DNA from: Scatophagus argus | Taxonomy: Eukaryota; Chordata; Actinopteri; Scatophagidae | Direction: 5' to 3' | DNA: 64,000 bases | Assembly (NCBI RefSeq): GCF_020382885.2 | Contig: NC_058495.1 | Span: forward strand, 9,975,627 to 10,039,626 | Shown here: piece by piece, positions 27,592-39,409 of the stretch | Layout of the letters: every line of letters starts with the position of its first letter | How positions within the stretch are numbered: the stretch's first letter is position 1 | Program-made: the position numbers and the translations under genes | The notes under the pieces: model-generated | Seen by the model: only the letters and a program-made list of their open reading frames with translations | What the model was told of the DNA's origin: nothing | Databases searched by the model: none

Positions 27592-30500
27592 AGGTTTGGA
27601 CTTCTCCCGGGAGTGGGTGTGTCTGGATAACAACACACTGCACAGGCCAGGTGGTGATTCATCCTAATTCTTTATTCACTTACAGAATAAAAGACTGTAA
27701 GGTGATGGTAGAGTGTAAGGAAAAATGGACTTTCACACTTATGTTTTTCTCACTTGTGCTCCTTCCTTCCTTGAATTCAGCCTCACCATTTATTTACTTC
27801 TGAAATTATCATTAAGCCATGTTGGAGATGTACATTGTCTTTTGTAAGTTAGGTTGGAAGATCAACTTAGCAGAGATCACAGGTCAAAGCCTTGATTACT
27901 TTATTGTGCCCTCTGTTGTACCAATATATCACTACTTTGTTTACATGGTGACATAATGAACTGAAGACACTCTGAAATGTGTCAGCTTTTGGTATCCGGG
28001 TGGTTACTTAGCTGTGACTTTTCCACAGACCTTGAGGCTACAAAATGTTAGGCCATACATTATGTTTGCAAACACATGAGCAACACAGATCTGTATTATA
28101 AGTTATAATAATATGTATTGGGGGTCTATTTTGAATTATCTGCAAGTCAACTTTATGCAAATCCTGTACAGGTAAATCCAAACTTCCAGAGTGGTTCCTT
28201 TAATGTCACGTGCTTCTGAAAAGCCACCAGGGAACAAACAGAAGTTCTGCGAGGATATTTACGTCATCTTACTGAGCGTACAGAAGCTAAATTACACTGC
28301 ATTACACTGCAACAAGACACCATTACAGAAGGTTCCTGAGAGTGTTCTTGGGGAAATATCAGGTTGCTACATGAAAACAATGACAACAACAGGTGATTGT
28401 GTGGAAGTGAAGCTATTTCCCACCTTTGTGTTTATGTGTATGCGGCAGATGGCAAAAGACATGTCAGACATTAGCATTTTCTTTATTGTTAAACACCGTC
28501 CTGCATTCACTTGCTGTGGGCATTTTCTTTCTGGTACTACACAATTAGCTACCAGATGCAGACACAAGATATTCCCCTCTAAATGCACAACACAAAAAGT
28601 CCAGTTTTTCCTGTTGCATCCCAGTAAACAACAGTGAAACTGTCATCTATCTTTTGAAAGCCACACCACGTAACTGTAGTAAGATAGTCGATTTTTGAGT
28701 CTCTCTGACACATCGTCATATGCCGACACTCTGGGCTGACATCGAACCTGAGCCACCAACCCAAGTGTCAGTATTTGACAACCTGGACGCACAACATTTA
28801 ACTATATTTCTATGGAAAGTTAATGTTGCTTTAAGGGGAATAATGAGAATTTAATCTTTGGTATAAACTGATAATGAACTGGTAATTTTGCAGTTATTGC
28901 ACAGCATACAGTGTAGATACAGACAGAGAGAGACACTGTGCCCTGATACAAAGTGTTTCTATACAATGTGAGAGTTTGGTCTGCAGCAGTAACCCCTCAT
29001 TTAATTGTTCATGAAGTAGCTCAGTGCTGTCTGGCAATACACATCACAGGCTAATGAGCGGTGTTACTTGCAACCCCTGAGACAGTTTCCTATACCATTA
29101 ACATCATTCTTCTGGTTTGTCTCGAAGTCCCAAGCCACAACCATCAGAGTCCACACGTTTTATCAAACTGGAACAGGGAATACGTAGACTTGGATGGTTG
29201 CTGTTTTCATAAGGTAAGAACACTAATAGGAGCTCAGACTACCTGTGTGCATTTAGAAAAAACCTATGAAGGTTTCTGTGTATTGTGACACAATCTGCAG
29301 CGGCAAAAACAAGATAAACCTGCTGAGTGTTCTCTCTACTCTTTTTCATAGCCTGTCTGGCCTGCTTCTCTTTTACCATCAGAACAAACTGTCTCCAACT
29401 GACCTGTTGTCTATCTGTCTCCTCTTAAGCGGTCCGTCCTTTTTGTTCTGTTGGTTTAACCAAGCTCTTCTCTTCTCTTCTTCTCTTATTAATTGTCCAT
29501 CCTGAACCTATTCTTTCCTCCAAATCTTTTTTCTCTCTCGGTCTTTAATCATAAGTGCTCTCCCTCCTTCCACCTCCTTCACCCTGCCTTCCAAATTTAG
29601 TTTGCAGCACAAAGAAAACAAGCACGAGGTAGACAGCGACTGTACTCTCAGACTCTGCCGAAGCACGGTTAGATATCTATTGTATGTTATTAATTATGCA
29701 AGTGTCTGGATAACATTTACAATTATTCTAACAATTATCATATGTTATCATATGATAACAGAACATTCACTCTTTCTAACTAAAATTTGGAAAACATGTA
29801 TATCCAAATATCTTATCCAACTTTCATATACAAATAGCGAGGCTGTTCAGTTATTTTTTTATTGCTAAGAAAATTACGCATCTCCAAAATATAACACCAA
29901 ACCTGACTTATTTCTGGTCATGGAAAATGGCTGGTGCTCCTATTGACCAATGGGACATATGACAACAATCTTGTCATGGCAACAGTTAGCTGGTAACATA
30001 CTAAGCCCAGGAGCTTATCATTTACTGGCAAGATTGTTCCTATGTGGGACAGCAGGACCTGTGCCATTACCTCTCATGTTCTGCATCTGTGCCTGAATTA
30101 CAGCCTCAGCATACTCAGATGCTGTCAACATAACCTTATCGCTGGAAGCCCAGGCTACAAATACTATACATACTATCCTGAGAGAGTACATTCACAGACT
30201 ATCAAGTACAGCTACCCTTACTATGCTCTTCAAAACAACTGATATTTTTAGATCACATCACCTAGAAAATGGCAATAAATACCTAATGATTGTGGTTTCT
30301 CTAATGTGCCTCCATCAGCCCAAAAGAAGTTTACATGCAATAAAGGCTCTAAATCTGTTATTGTTTTATGTTGTTTGTGAACTTGCAGTCAGATCAGTCG
30401 GCTGCCAATCATTACTGGCCAATGTTCAGTAAATTGCGATTGGGAGAGCACAGTCAATGCTTTATAGTAACCAGTCAAGTACTTTTACAATTGACACCTT

Positions 30501-32306
30501 ACTTACAACGTACTTCTTCCATCACTCTTGCCAGAACATCATGGGATTGCTAGTGGATGGCCAACAACAAGAAAAACTGTTTTTAACACAAAAAAGTAGA
30601 ACAATAATCACAGAAAACATTTGGATTTACAGTTTCATTATGGGTGTATTTAACAAAATGTCCAAAAAGAGAGTGTAGTTCATCACTGGATTACAAAGCT
30701 TGTGAAAGTAATACAATCACACGGGAGTGTTCGTTGGAACACCACAGCGATTATCTTCCGGGCAAAACAATGAAACATGCAGCATTCCAGACACATTCAT
30801 CATTAGTAACATTATGCATTATGCTACACTGTCAACCCCAGCATTAACTTCTACAGTGTCCCTCATGTGAGTTTTTTCACATCAGTCCTGCAATGCTTGG
30901 TGGTGAGACAGACTCATGCCTGCAGCTCTGTGAGACAGTGCACAATTTATTTGTAGATGATGTTACATTACATAGCACATTTATTCTACACTCGACTATT
31001 TAGACAACTGCAAGAGGCATTTCGCTCGCCCAAACACAGAGTTAACTTGCCCCGGGCAAACTTTAATGTCAAGCGCTCACGGTGTCAGGTGTTATGGGAA
31101 GTAGATCTCCCTCGTGTGTGAGGGGAGAGTACCTGCCTGTTTCAGCACGGGAAAAACAGCGTAGCAAAATCTTTGTTGTGGAAGAGTGCGACCCCAGTGA
31201 AAAATCCCCACTAGTAAACATTTTGTTTGTTTGTTTTTAAACAGTTGGGTTAATGCACACTCACGTTTGCAGCTGGGGACAACCACATTAATAGGTACAC
31301 CAGCTATAACAGCTACACCAGTTGCTATAAACAAAACAAGAGAATCACTGGGACCACATGGCTCACAGACGAGCAACAATCGGTATCAGCAGCAATAAAC
31401 ATGATCAACAGACTTCACCAATCACAAAGAAAATACAGTATGTCTCAGCAGCAACACTTTTTAAGCTAAAGGTTAACTTTTTCTTTGTGAGATGCTTTGT
31501 AATCCTGTTTCATTTCATTCTGAGTAACTATGGTGAGTGCTATCAAAAAGAGAGGAATGTCAAGTATGTGTGGTCAGCACGGCTCTGAGAAAACGTTCCC
31601 TCGCTAAGACAGCAGAGCTGGTATGAGACCAGCGAGTGTGGCATTTACTGAGGGCAAATGTAAGACATAAGTTGTGAGAGTCAAAGAGCCCCAAATTCAA
31701 ACAGTCAGGATCCAAAAGATGAAAGTAAGAACCTTCAGCCTGAAATTGTCAGCGTGGTGGCTAACTCTTCATACAACCTTGTTCTGAAAGACCAGATATA
31801 CATCCCCGTTTCTAGCAGTGAAAACATCTGATGGTAAAAACATGTGGTTATCAACACCATAAAAGACTTCACAGTGATGAGGAAATCATATAAAGGGAAT
31901 TTACCGCATCAAATTTACGGAACACATGCTGCTCTAAACAAAGATGAAAAACAAAACAGTAAAGGACTTAAATCACATCTTTTCTAACTTAACACAACTA
32001 TTTTAGACACAACACAAAAGTCTTTCCCCAAATGAAAAAAACATGTCATCTTGTTTAGAAGGAACAATTCAAATGATGACTTGCGCGTAAATGTACCGAG
32101 AATTTGTTTTGGTCAAAGTGCAGAAATGCTGCATGTAGAGAAAAACAAGATTTGATTGTCTTTAACCTTGTGACTTGCAACTGTGACCCTTTGACACATG
32201 ACATTTGAGCTTGTGACCTAATGGCCCCATGGCCCTCTTTTCTTAATAGCTGAGCCACGACACTTAACAAAGCAGTGACAGTGACGTAAGTGACTCTCTG
32301 CGGGTT

Positions 32307-32371
<65 letters not shown>

Positions 32372-35300
32372 GTGCGTGCAGCAGTCAACAGACTCATAAG
32401 TTAAATTGCAGACGGAAATGAATCTCGAGGCATGGAGAGGGGGCAACAAGAGATAGACTGATGATAAGGAGGAAAGCTCATTTGTCTTGAACGAGCACTA
32501 AACATATTCATTTATACATATTTCCAATGGGAAACATGCTGTCTTCATTTAGTGACTATTTTTACAGAGAAGGAAGTACAGAGCTGCCGAGAACAGAGGG
32601 ATGATGGAGGGCTTCATCACATGGTGTAACAGCAATCACCTGAAGCTCAACATCATGAAAACCAGTGAGCTTGAGGTGGACTTGTGCTGTATATGTCTCT
32701 GTTGCTGTGTACTTTCATCTAGAAAAAGAAAGAGTGAAATTCCTTCGTATGCTCACATGCTTGGCCAATAAAGCTCATTCTGACAGAACACAAGGATGCC
32801 ACAGAATTCCAAAATGTGGATGTTTCACACACATCATGGCACAAAAGATGTGTACAATCAGCACAGCTCTGAAGGTGTCCGCCCAAGATTAGTGTCACCA
32901 ATTCACTATCTGACCAAACGTGAAATATGGTCACAATCTGCCCTTCTGTTCTGAATTATGGTGTTGAATAACGGACAGAAAACAATATGATGTCACACTG
33001 AAGCTGACCTTTGACCTTCTGAATATAAAATGTCATCATTATCATATCATATTAGAAATTTGTGTGAAATTTTGTCCAAATAGTGTATGGATTTTTGGGT
33101 TTTTGGAGTCACAGTGATGTCTGACATTTGCCCACCAAAATCAGTCTGTTCTTGAGTCCAAGTGGATGTTTGCACCAAATTAGAAGACATTTCCTTAAGG
33201 AGTTCCTGTCTTGTGGACAGATTTGCTCCTATGCATGCATCAGGAGTGGCTGTTTTTCTGTATGACTGTATGACAGATACAAGTGATGCTTCTTCCCCTG
33301 TTTCATTATTACATTGACTTTTGTCAGCTCTACCCACAATGTTGAACCTTCATTAATAACACTGCAGTCCCTTTTAGTTGAGCTTAAACCCACAATGCAC
33401 CAACTCCTCTTTTGAGACCAGTGCTCAGACACGGACAATGGCAGGATTCCCACAGTGACACCTCACATACAGTAGAGGTGTTCTGTGATGACAGAGAGAT
33501 AGAACAGATGTAAGAGAGGGGCAGGAGTGTAACAGTAAAGTCAGTGTTCAACTGGGACAGGCGTTACTTTGCACATTGTCTAGATGTCACTTTGACTTAG
33601 TCATCCATGAGATCTTTATAACCACCCATAAAAACTTTGCTGATAACTGAGATTTATCTACTGCAGACCCCTTGAGCCACAAACACACTGATAGCAGGCA
33701 ATAACTCAGACACTGTGAACAGTTAATGACATCATAGTAGCCCATTTATCAATAAAGAGGCCACAGACACTGATTGGGGAGCTGTCAAGGGAACGGGCAA
33801 TAAAACACTGCTGGTGTTGGAGACAATAGCGCATACATCTTTCATGCATACTTCAGCTTTTATTGCAGGGGCAGGCACACAATTTTAAGCAGACACACAA
33901 AAACTACAGCATGCATACACAACCGCACCAGATGTCGGTGTGCTCCACACTGACACCACCTGATTTGATTATGGCTGTTATGTTTGCTGCAGACTTCTAA
34001 CTCATAAAGCTTAGCTGGTCATTCACTTAGAAGACAGATCATTCCTTGTGCAATCATTTAATCCCAAGGCAGGCAGTAGTGGTGTTCAGTGGTGGCAGCA
34101 GCACATTGTCTAATACTCTGAACAAAAACCACCCAAGACTGAGCCTATGTGTAGGCTGCAGACGCAGAAAGATATGCTGCTGACATGCCAAATCATTACA
34201 TTTTGTGCTCAATTTATCAATCGAGGCACAAAAAAGTCTCCTTGAGCATCAGTGCGAAGAGTCAACACTGACGAGACCTTCGCTTCTCCCATGCTGGGCC
34301 GAGACAGGTGATGTTATATCTAAACGGATCACTTGGCTTTCACTTCACTATTTGTGTAATATTTACAGTTCTAACTTTTCATGTAAGCTTTTCATGTATA
34401 AGCTTATCCACTCTGTCCTTGAGAGTTAGCTGAGCTGAGATCAATACAACTCTCAAATTGGTATCCATGGAACTAAAGCTACAGGACACCGAGCTTAGCT
34501 TAGCTTAACATAAAGACTTAAAGCAAGGTGAAGCTCTATTTGTCTAACACCAAAAACAAATCCACCTTTCAACATTTCTAAATCTCACAAACTAATTGTT
34601 TATTGGCACAAAAAACAATGTGTAAAAATGTCGAGTTGCAGAGTCCGACTATTTCTTGGCTGGAAGCAGTGACTTCCTTGAGTCTTGTTGTTATCATGAG
34701 GTTTCCAATCAACACCTTGAGACTTGAGGAACTATCAAACTGTTTATAAACAGACGATAAACTACACACACATTTAGGTCGTGCCATGAGCAATTTCTGA
34801 CCTTGGAAAAGAGTGCTGCTCACACTTCTTTTAGCAGCCCTGTAAAAACAGATGACTGGCTACCTAAGCTGCACCAAAGCTCTTTCTTCTCCTCCTCCTC
34901 CTCTTTCTGTTGTGAACCAGAATATCCGAGGACCACATCAAGGGTTAAGTTTTAACTTCAAAACACCTTAACAGGTCGTGCAGGGAAGATGTCTTACAGA
35001 GATAGAGTTTTGCTGCTCACCATATGGATGCTCACTTTACTATATCTAGTTGTTTAACACCTGCGTCATGTTGCACGGGCTGCACTGAGAAATATCTGTC
35101 ACAATCCTCGACAGACTGGAGTTCTGCACACACCCAAAGCCTATCCCACCCACGGGCATGAATCTTCAGTCAAATTACCTCCCACTTAGAATGCTGTTCC
35201 CTTCCAGTAAAGTTTAGACAACATGTCACAATCTAAGCTCTCTGATTTCACTTTCAGTGCTGATCTGCCAAGCACAGACAAGTTCTGACAAGTCTTTACT

Positions 35301-38300
35301 GCTCTCTTATCGAGGAAACTATCACAACGGCCTGAAGTTTAAAAGTTTAAAACGAGCAAAGTTAACCACCTTGCTATAGTGCATACAGTGTTTCCCCTCT
35401 CCTTGCCTCAGGGAGGCAGCCTGAATTTGCAAATGCAATCAGTGTAAATCCCTGGACGGCTGAAATTCAGTCTTTGGGTGACTTGGTAAAGGGTGTCTTG
35501 TTAGTCTGAGGGTGTTATGGTAAATTTCACTGTGATGTTCACCAAATTGAAACAGTGGTGATCACAAATCGAGACTGCCGTACATCTGAGATTGAAAATT
35601 TAGATTTGAGATGGACAAAATAACAGAAACATCTGGAAGCAGCAATCCAATACTGCCTTATATCCATTTGAGCTCAGAAAGTTCTACCTGGCATTGAATT
35701 CGCTCTGTTTTTGCAGTATTTTTGTATCAGAATGTATTATGTCGATATTACATTATATAAGGCGTTCCTACTATTTTATCCACATGGACTACTTCCTTTC
35801 ACCAAGAGGTAGGAACAGACTGGTGGTATTTGAACAAACCATGGAAACTATAACAATGAAGGGGGGGGGGGCACACTTCTGCAAGTGTGTGTGTCTGTGT
35901 GTGTGTGAATGTGTGGGTTTGCTCTAAACAAACAAGCAGGATATCAGTGTACAGTATGTATATCTGTGTGTGTGCAGAAGTAGGGCAGAGGGCACTGTTC
36001 AGAACTCAGCCAACCACCTTCTCTTGGCACCTGTCCTTCTTTTGTTGTGGTTCCTGTCAGAAACAAAAGGCCCATATTCCATCACTACGGTAGGGCCCTA
36101 AACCACCGGTCCTCTTTGGAATGACTGCCTTTGATCTAACATCCAAGACCAAACAAGCATAGTCAGGGCATGCTGACTGGTTTTAGTGCGAATACAGAGA
36201 CACTGTCAAAGAAATTACTCTAAAAATGTAAGAAAACTGCTATAATTTAGAAGACACAGAACTACAAACAAAAATATTTTGATCTCTCCTTGAGGTTGGG
36301 CTTGACTGTTTAGGTTTGATTTCAAATACAGGTTTGCTTGCAAGAAGGGTGGAGCACACTGCAAGATCTTCCAAGGAGCCACCAAAATTGCTATGGAAGA
36401 GTGATGACAAGTATTAAGTATTCACCCACATTTACCATTAAATATAAGGCGCAGATTACTTCACTGCTTTTTTAGTAAGTGTGTACAGTAATTACTGTAT
36501 ATTCAAGGTCAGGACTATTTGACTTAAGACCTGTGATTAGTGTTCTTCACAGACAGCTTGTCCTCCAACCGGAAGGTGGGAGTGCGAGCTCACGGACAGC
36601 AAGGATCAACAAACTTATTTATATACATTCATATCAATCAGGTGCAGATTTACTATAAGGACCGTTACCTGCCCTTTATTGCTTTAACTCTGATTGGTGT
36701 TGAGCACTAGTCTTTTAAGGAGATTAATTGGAAAAAGGGGAGAGTTTTCCACCCTGATCTACCTGCACATGGTTTCAACAGCTTCCCAGAAGAAGACAGC
36801 CTGAGAAGCAAAATGCAGGGCATAACACTTGCACCCTGCTGCTCCCTGTTGCAATGTCATTCTTGTGACCATGTGAAGATGAGCACATGAACATTTCGAT
36901 CAACTCCTCTGAGCATTCGGGATTATGATGGTCGTATTATGGCACTGTTATGGGAGGTTTTGGTGAGTATACTAAACTCAACGGTAAAAGTAAGGAGGCA
37001 GAAACTATGTTCGTGTGCATGGAAAGCATGGAAAACAAACAGGCAAGTCTTCAGGAGTCGTTACATTATCAAAGAATAAACTAAGCTGCAAGGCAGGATA
37101 AAGACTGTGATATTTCAAAGTGTGACAACTGTGCTGCCTTCTGCTCTGTGAAAAAAGCTGTTGCTGCTATCCACCCATCACAAATATAAAGTGTGATGTG
37201 TGCAAACTCCAAGTACAGACATTTCAAGCAGAAAACCAAGTCCAGGTCGAAATAAAAAATCTAGAGTTTTAATCATGGATGAGCTCTCATATTCAGGCAG
37301 CGTTAATTAATCCAGGCCAAAACCAACAATCTATTCTGGGATATTAATGTAGTATATTTTCCAATTTAGAGCCAAGCAGTTCAACATCGCACCAATACAT
37401 TATTCATAAACTTCCATTATTATTCATAATTCCATTTCCCTCCAGGCAGAATGTGTGTAATAACCCAAGAAATTCATTTCCAACAGAGATGGGTTATCTG
37501 CAGCACCGTGGTTTTAAAAAACTGAACAATGCTTTTCATTTTAAGCTGTGAATGTTGTGAACTGAAGCACCAGTCTTCAACAAGCCACACTTGGCCCTTC
37601 TGAGCTACACTGACTGCTGCTGTGAAGGCAGGCCTGAGCCTCTCCCTGTTCTACGGCAAGTGCTCTGGTCTCGAGTGCAGCACAGGCATCACAAAGACTT
37701 GTCATAAATGCAAACAAATGAGCAGAGGTTATTGACTCAACTGCCTGTTGGTCTGGTTGGCTGACTGATTCACGGTTAGTTTGGCAAACTAGCTGGTTGG
37801 TTAACTAACTTAGTAGGCTGGCTGGGTTGCTCGCTCTCCCATTTCTGGTGCACCATTGTGGAAGAAGGTCGAGTGCATTGTCTTTGGACAAAGAGGCCAT
37901 GCACAACCCACAACAAAAAGTGACATCAGCGCAGAGGAAAAAACAAAAACACTGCAGGGGAGCAAAGGAGCAGAGGAGGGGAGGAGAGCTCCCATGTCAT
38001 TTCCCCAGAAGTGCAAGGAAGCTGATATTCAGCTCACTTAAGCCAAAGCATTATGGGAACAAAACGGTGACATGGGAGACGTTATACAGCCAAAGCTCTT
38101 TCTAAATATTCCCAGACTCTCTATAGAGCAATGAATCCGAGTGATTATCTAACTTTTTTTTTTTTTGTATGTCTACTGTATATTCTAAAATGATCAACCA
38201 TTATTCATCTTTGAAAAAGAGTTACAGACTTAAAAACTTAAAGAACTTTTCCCATTGTGAAATAAGAAAAAACAAGAGCTATTTGGCACCTCTGTCAACT

Positions 38301-39206
38301 TAAAATATCCATGTCTTTTAATGGAATTCAGTACACCATTTTTAGTTCAAATTCCTTCAAACATAAACAAAACAAACAGAAAAAGAAAATCACAAATCCA
38401 TCAGCTTTTTTAAGTTGGCCTCTTCTGCATCAATAGTTCAAGTGCTGCACAGCCAGAGTGGGATTATTAAATGCATGACACACAATCAGTTAAGCTGTCG
38501 AGGAGAATACTAAAAACACCACAAACTAAACGTCCACCTCCAAACAGCGCACATCAGTTATCAGTGGTATTCACTCAATGTTAAGTGTCTTTGTGGCTTT
38601 CACACAGCTCAGGGGCCTGCTAGCTGTGAGGAGGCCAGCTGACAAGGATTGGTCATTTCCGCTTAATCTCGGGTGGATTTTTTTAATTTTTGTCAGCAAT
38701 AGCAGAAGTCCTCAGACATGACAAAGGAAAAGATGGAAGAAGACAGGAGGCAGGGGAAGATGGACAGAGTTCAATCAGACAGTAACACAAAAAGTTAGAG
38801 ACGGACCCTGAAACAGAGCTAGAGACAGATAAGACAGACACCTGCCCCACCCTGATTCCAGTGAAAGCAGGTTAACACAAGCAAACACGCTGGTTAAAAA
38901 GCAGCGCTGATGGCAGTTGGGTATGGTTGGTCTTATTTGCCTGCAAATGCAAGCTTGTCCAGCACAAAGACGCCTATTGTCCTCCAAGGCTTATGACTGG
39001 ACATGTTGTTGCACTTCACTGACATGTAACAAGGCTAAATCATACAAACTACAGTACACTTTTTGACCAGACAGAAAGATTTGCACGTAAACTCCACTTC
39101 TACTGACACACAAGAGGACCCGAGTTCTCCGATCAGACTTACTCTCTTCTTCATTCGCATGAACAAATGATGCTGCTCTTGACAGAACATCCAGTGGTGT
39201 CTCCAT
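5315..39206 (-). CDS. vgll4: Vestigial-like family member 4 (spliced, two alternative first exons)
   Basis: Transcription cofactor that binds TEAD proteins through two TDU motifs and competes with YAP, restraining Hippo-pathway growth output in the nucleus. The coding sequence is join(39143-39206 or 23475-23556, 17042-17282, 6872-7139, 6379-6496, 5315-5571) on the complement; every junction keeps frame. Products are 315 codons from the METPLDV start and 321 from the MLLTKMDLL start, a little longer than human VGLL4 (about 290-296). Diagnostic blocks: SHRTGPPPISP in exon 2, SRSPIER and QPLALTKNS in exon 3, NRPSVITC and NCNLSHCP in exon 4, and in exon 5 the two TDU cores EEHFRRSLG and DDHFAKALG, ending HSPSVVS. 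Fish-specific expansions are an 18-Ser run and a His-rich run. Whether this is the teleost a or b copy cannot be told without alignment; neighbours tamm41 and syn2 match the human VGLL4 block. Confidence 0.96.
6379..6496 (-). CDS. vgll4: vgll4 exon 4
   Basis: 118 bp. Acceptor TTTCAG precedes 6496 and donor GTGAGT starts at 6378. It encodes NRPSVITCAPANNRNCNLSHC and PVSHNGCSNLTNNYRRIN, matching the conserved Cys/Asn-rich block ahead of the TDU exon. Phase 0 in, phase 1 out. Confidence 0.95.
6872..7139 (-). CDS. vgll4: vgll4 exon 3
   Basis: 268 bp. Acceptor CCCCAG precedes 7139 and donor GTAAGC starts at 6871. It encodes KPNVDYRSSPASKDQ, the conserved SRSPIERVVVPS, a His-rich stretch and MDQPLALTKNS, ending in VERQQ. 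The first base completes a Leu codon from exon 2. The His-rich part (7001-7024 reads HHHHHHAH from the plus-strand end) has no counterpart in the human protein as I know it. Confidence 0.95.
7529..7560. repeat. (GA)16 microsatellite
   Basis: Uninterrupted GA dinucleotides in the vgll4 intron. Confidence 0.95.
10191..10242 (-). mobile_element. Non-LTR retrotransposon 3' tail
   Basis: On the minus strand the sequence reads GAATTTCCCCCAGGATCAAT followed by AAAGTATCTATTTATC and TATC repeats. This is the familiar 3' end of many teleost LINE copies. Only the tail is present; no reverse transcriptase sequence adjoins it. Confidence 0.75.
11661..11686. repeat. (CA)13 microsatellite
   Basis: Uninterrupted CA dinucleotides. 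Confidence 0.95.
11829..11883. repeat. Compound (CT)n(CA)n microsatellite
   Basis: About seven CT units followed by about 21 CA units. Confidence 0.95.
12460..12525. repeat. Compound (CT)n(CA)n microsatellite
   Basis: A CT run to 12492 joined directly to a CA run to 12525. It has the same architecture as the one at 11829. Confidence 0.95.
14484..14681. mobile_element. Fold-back MITE, about 198 bp
   Basis: Left end TTAAAGCAGCAGTTCAAC (14484-14501) and right end GTGAACTATTCCTTTAA (14665-14681) are imperfect inverted repeats. They resemble the abundant teleost element whose ends read TTAAAGG-ATAGTTCACC. There is no coding capacity. Confidence 0.6.
17042..17282 (-). CDS. vgll4: vgll4 exon 2 with poly-Ser tract
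   Basis: 241 bp. Acceptor CATTCAG precedes 17282 and donor GTGAGT starts at 17041. It encodes GEAALRGDPRLQSLSL, then 18 consecutive Ser codons (17182-17235), then ISSISSHRTGPPPISPTKRK and HVAKMSRLFAAQ. The flanks EAALRG-PR and SHRTGPPPISP match human VGLL4, which as I know it lacks the long Ser run. This exon accepts either first exon in the same phase. Confidence 0.95.
17182..17235 (-). repeat. vgll4: Poly-serine codon tract in vgll4 exon 2
   Basis: Eighteen uninterrupted Ser codons written mostly as TCC with TCA, TCT and TCG interspersed. It is a trinucleotide-repeat-like coding expansion between a Leu/Ser-rich segment and the conserved SHRTGPPPISP block. Confidence 0.95.
17283..23474 (-). 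other. vgll4: vgll4 intron between exon 1a and exon 2
   Basis: About 6.2 kb of AT-rich sequence. No other coding exon was recognised. Close to the promoter end (23160-23440) CpG dinucleotides become frequent, including GCGGCCGC at 23411-23418 and a CCAAT motif nearby. Confidence 0.8.
23475..23556 (-). CDS. vgll4: vgll4 alternative first coding exon 1a
   Basis: ATG at 23554-23556 gives MLLTKMDLLNYQYLDKMNNN then IGILCYE, with donor GTAAAG at 23474. The block MDLLNYQYLDKMNNNIGILCYEG is the start of one human VGLL4 isoform, where an upstream Met in a similar ML--KMDLL context is also used, so I keep the first ATG; the second is at 23541. The exon leaves one base that completes Gly with exon 2. 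Confidence 0.93.
23557..24010 (-). promoter_or_regulatory. vgll4: Internal vgll4 promoter and 5' UTR (exon 1a)
   Basis: This lies immediately 5' of exon 1a on the minus strand and has no splice acceptor at the ATG, so the 5' UTR is probably continuous with it. The sequence is purine/pyrimidine-tracted with scattered CpGs and GC boxes near 23920-24000. No clear TATA box was found. Transcription start is not determined. Confidence 0.55.
25408..25442. repeat. (CA)n microsatellite
   Basis: About 17 uninterrupted CA units. Confidence 0.95.
27106..27149. repeat. (TA)22 microsatellite
   Basis: Uninterrupted TA dinucleotides just upstream of a LINE 3' tail; AT-rich tracts are commonly seen upstream of these tails. 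Confidence 0.95.
27180..27323 (+). mobile_element. LINE 3' tail (L2/Maui-like, teleost)
   Basis: An AT-rich leader is followed by GCACAGGAGAGAGAAAAATC, TCAAATTCCTTGTATGGTCA, CATGTACTTGGC and AATAAAGCTGATTCTGATTC. This is the common teleost LINE 3' end with its short GATTCT tail repeats. It shares the family with the copy ending at 32785. No open reading frame remains. Confidence 0.8.
27557..27588. repeat. (TC)16 microsatellite
   Basis: Uninterrupted TC dinucleotides. Confidence 0.95.
32310..32367. repeat. (TG)29 microsatellite
   Basis: The longest dinucleotide run in the window, uninterrupted. Confidence 0.97.
32600..32785 (+). pseudogene. Truncated LINE with reverse transcriptase remnant and 3' tail
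   Basis: Codons from 32613 to 32681 read FITWCNSNHLKLNIMKTSEL then EVD. This is a degraded form of the WC-x-N-x-L-x-LN-x-KT-KE block near the end of the reverse transcriptase domain in L2/CR1-type LINEs. After about 50 bp the sequence runs into the tail GTGAAATTCCTTCGTATGCT and GGCCAATAAAGC. The distance between the RT block and the tail is far shorter than in a full element, so the copy is internally deleted as well as 5' truncated. Confidence 0.8.
32990..33235 (+). repeat. Dispersed teleost repeat (TGACCTTTGACC family)
   Basis: GAAGCTGACCTTTGACCTTC, ATATAAAATGTCATCATTAT, GTGTGAAATTTTGTCCAAAT and GAGTCCAAGTGGATGTTTGC recall, from memory, a very common teleost interspersed repeat. The origin of that repeat is not clear to me and no coding potential is visible. 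A related fragment may lie at 32160-32225. Confidence 0.6.
34417..34725 (+). repeat. Dispersed repeat, family A copy 1
   Basis: It contains CCTTGAGAGTTAGCTGAG, CGAGCTTAGCTTAGCTTAAC, ATAAAGACTTAAAGCAAGG, a segment near CTATTTCTTGGCTGGAAGCA and GTGACTTCCTTGAGTCTTG. It matches the general plan of a well-known percomorph repeat and shares blocks with 44246-44640. Confidence 0.6.
39143..39206 (-). CDS. vgll4: vgll4 alternative first coding exon 1b
   Basis: ATG at 39204-39206 gives METPLDVLSRAASFVHANEE E, with donor GTAAGT at 39142. Human VGLL4 has an isoform beginning METPLDVLSRAASLVHADDE. Ten bases upstream of the ATG is an acceptor-like TGTCCCACAG, so this exon probably receives a non-coding 5' exon from the promoter near 41 kb. 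The last base pairs with exon 2 to give Ser then EAALRG. Confidence 0.94.
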
Positions 39207-39409
39207 GCTTGGATGCCTGTGGGACAGAAGAGAAGGCACTGAGAACTGTGGACTTTCACGTGTATACAGAATTTTATAGAAAAACGATTATCAGCCTCGG
39301 ATGGTTATCCATCTGATATTCAGCGTTTTTCCGATTATCGATGTCATGTTTTAGTTTTTGCCTGTTTGCAGAAGGTCTCACACCATCTCTCATCCATACC
39401 ACCAGATTC

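Larger units (their letters stand above)
24011..39142 (-). other. vgll4: vgll4 long intron (exon 1b to exon 2), promoter-distal part
   Basis: About 15 kb with no recognised exon. It contains a CA repeat at 25408, a TA repeat plus LINE tail at 27.1-27.3 kb, a CT repeat at 27557, a repeat cluster at 32.2-33.3 kb and a dispersed repeat at 34.4-34.7 kb. Frames such as the 148-codon one at 28191-28637 show no family motif and no splice support. Confidence 0.75.

Noticed and set aside
28191..28637. 148-codon plus-strand open frame in the vgll4 intron
   Set aside because: No family motif, no codon pattern or splice support; it is the longest chance frame in a 15-kb intron.
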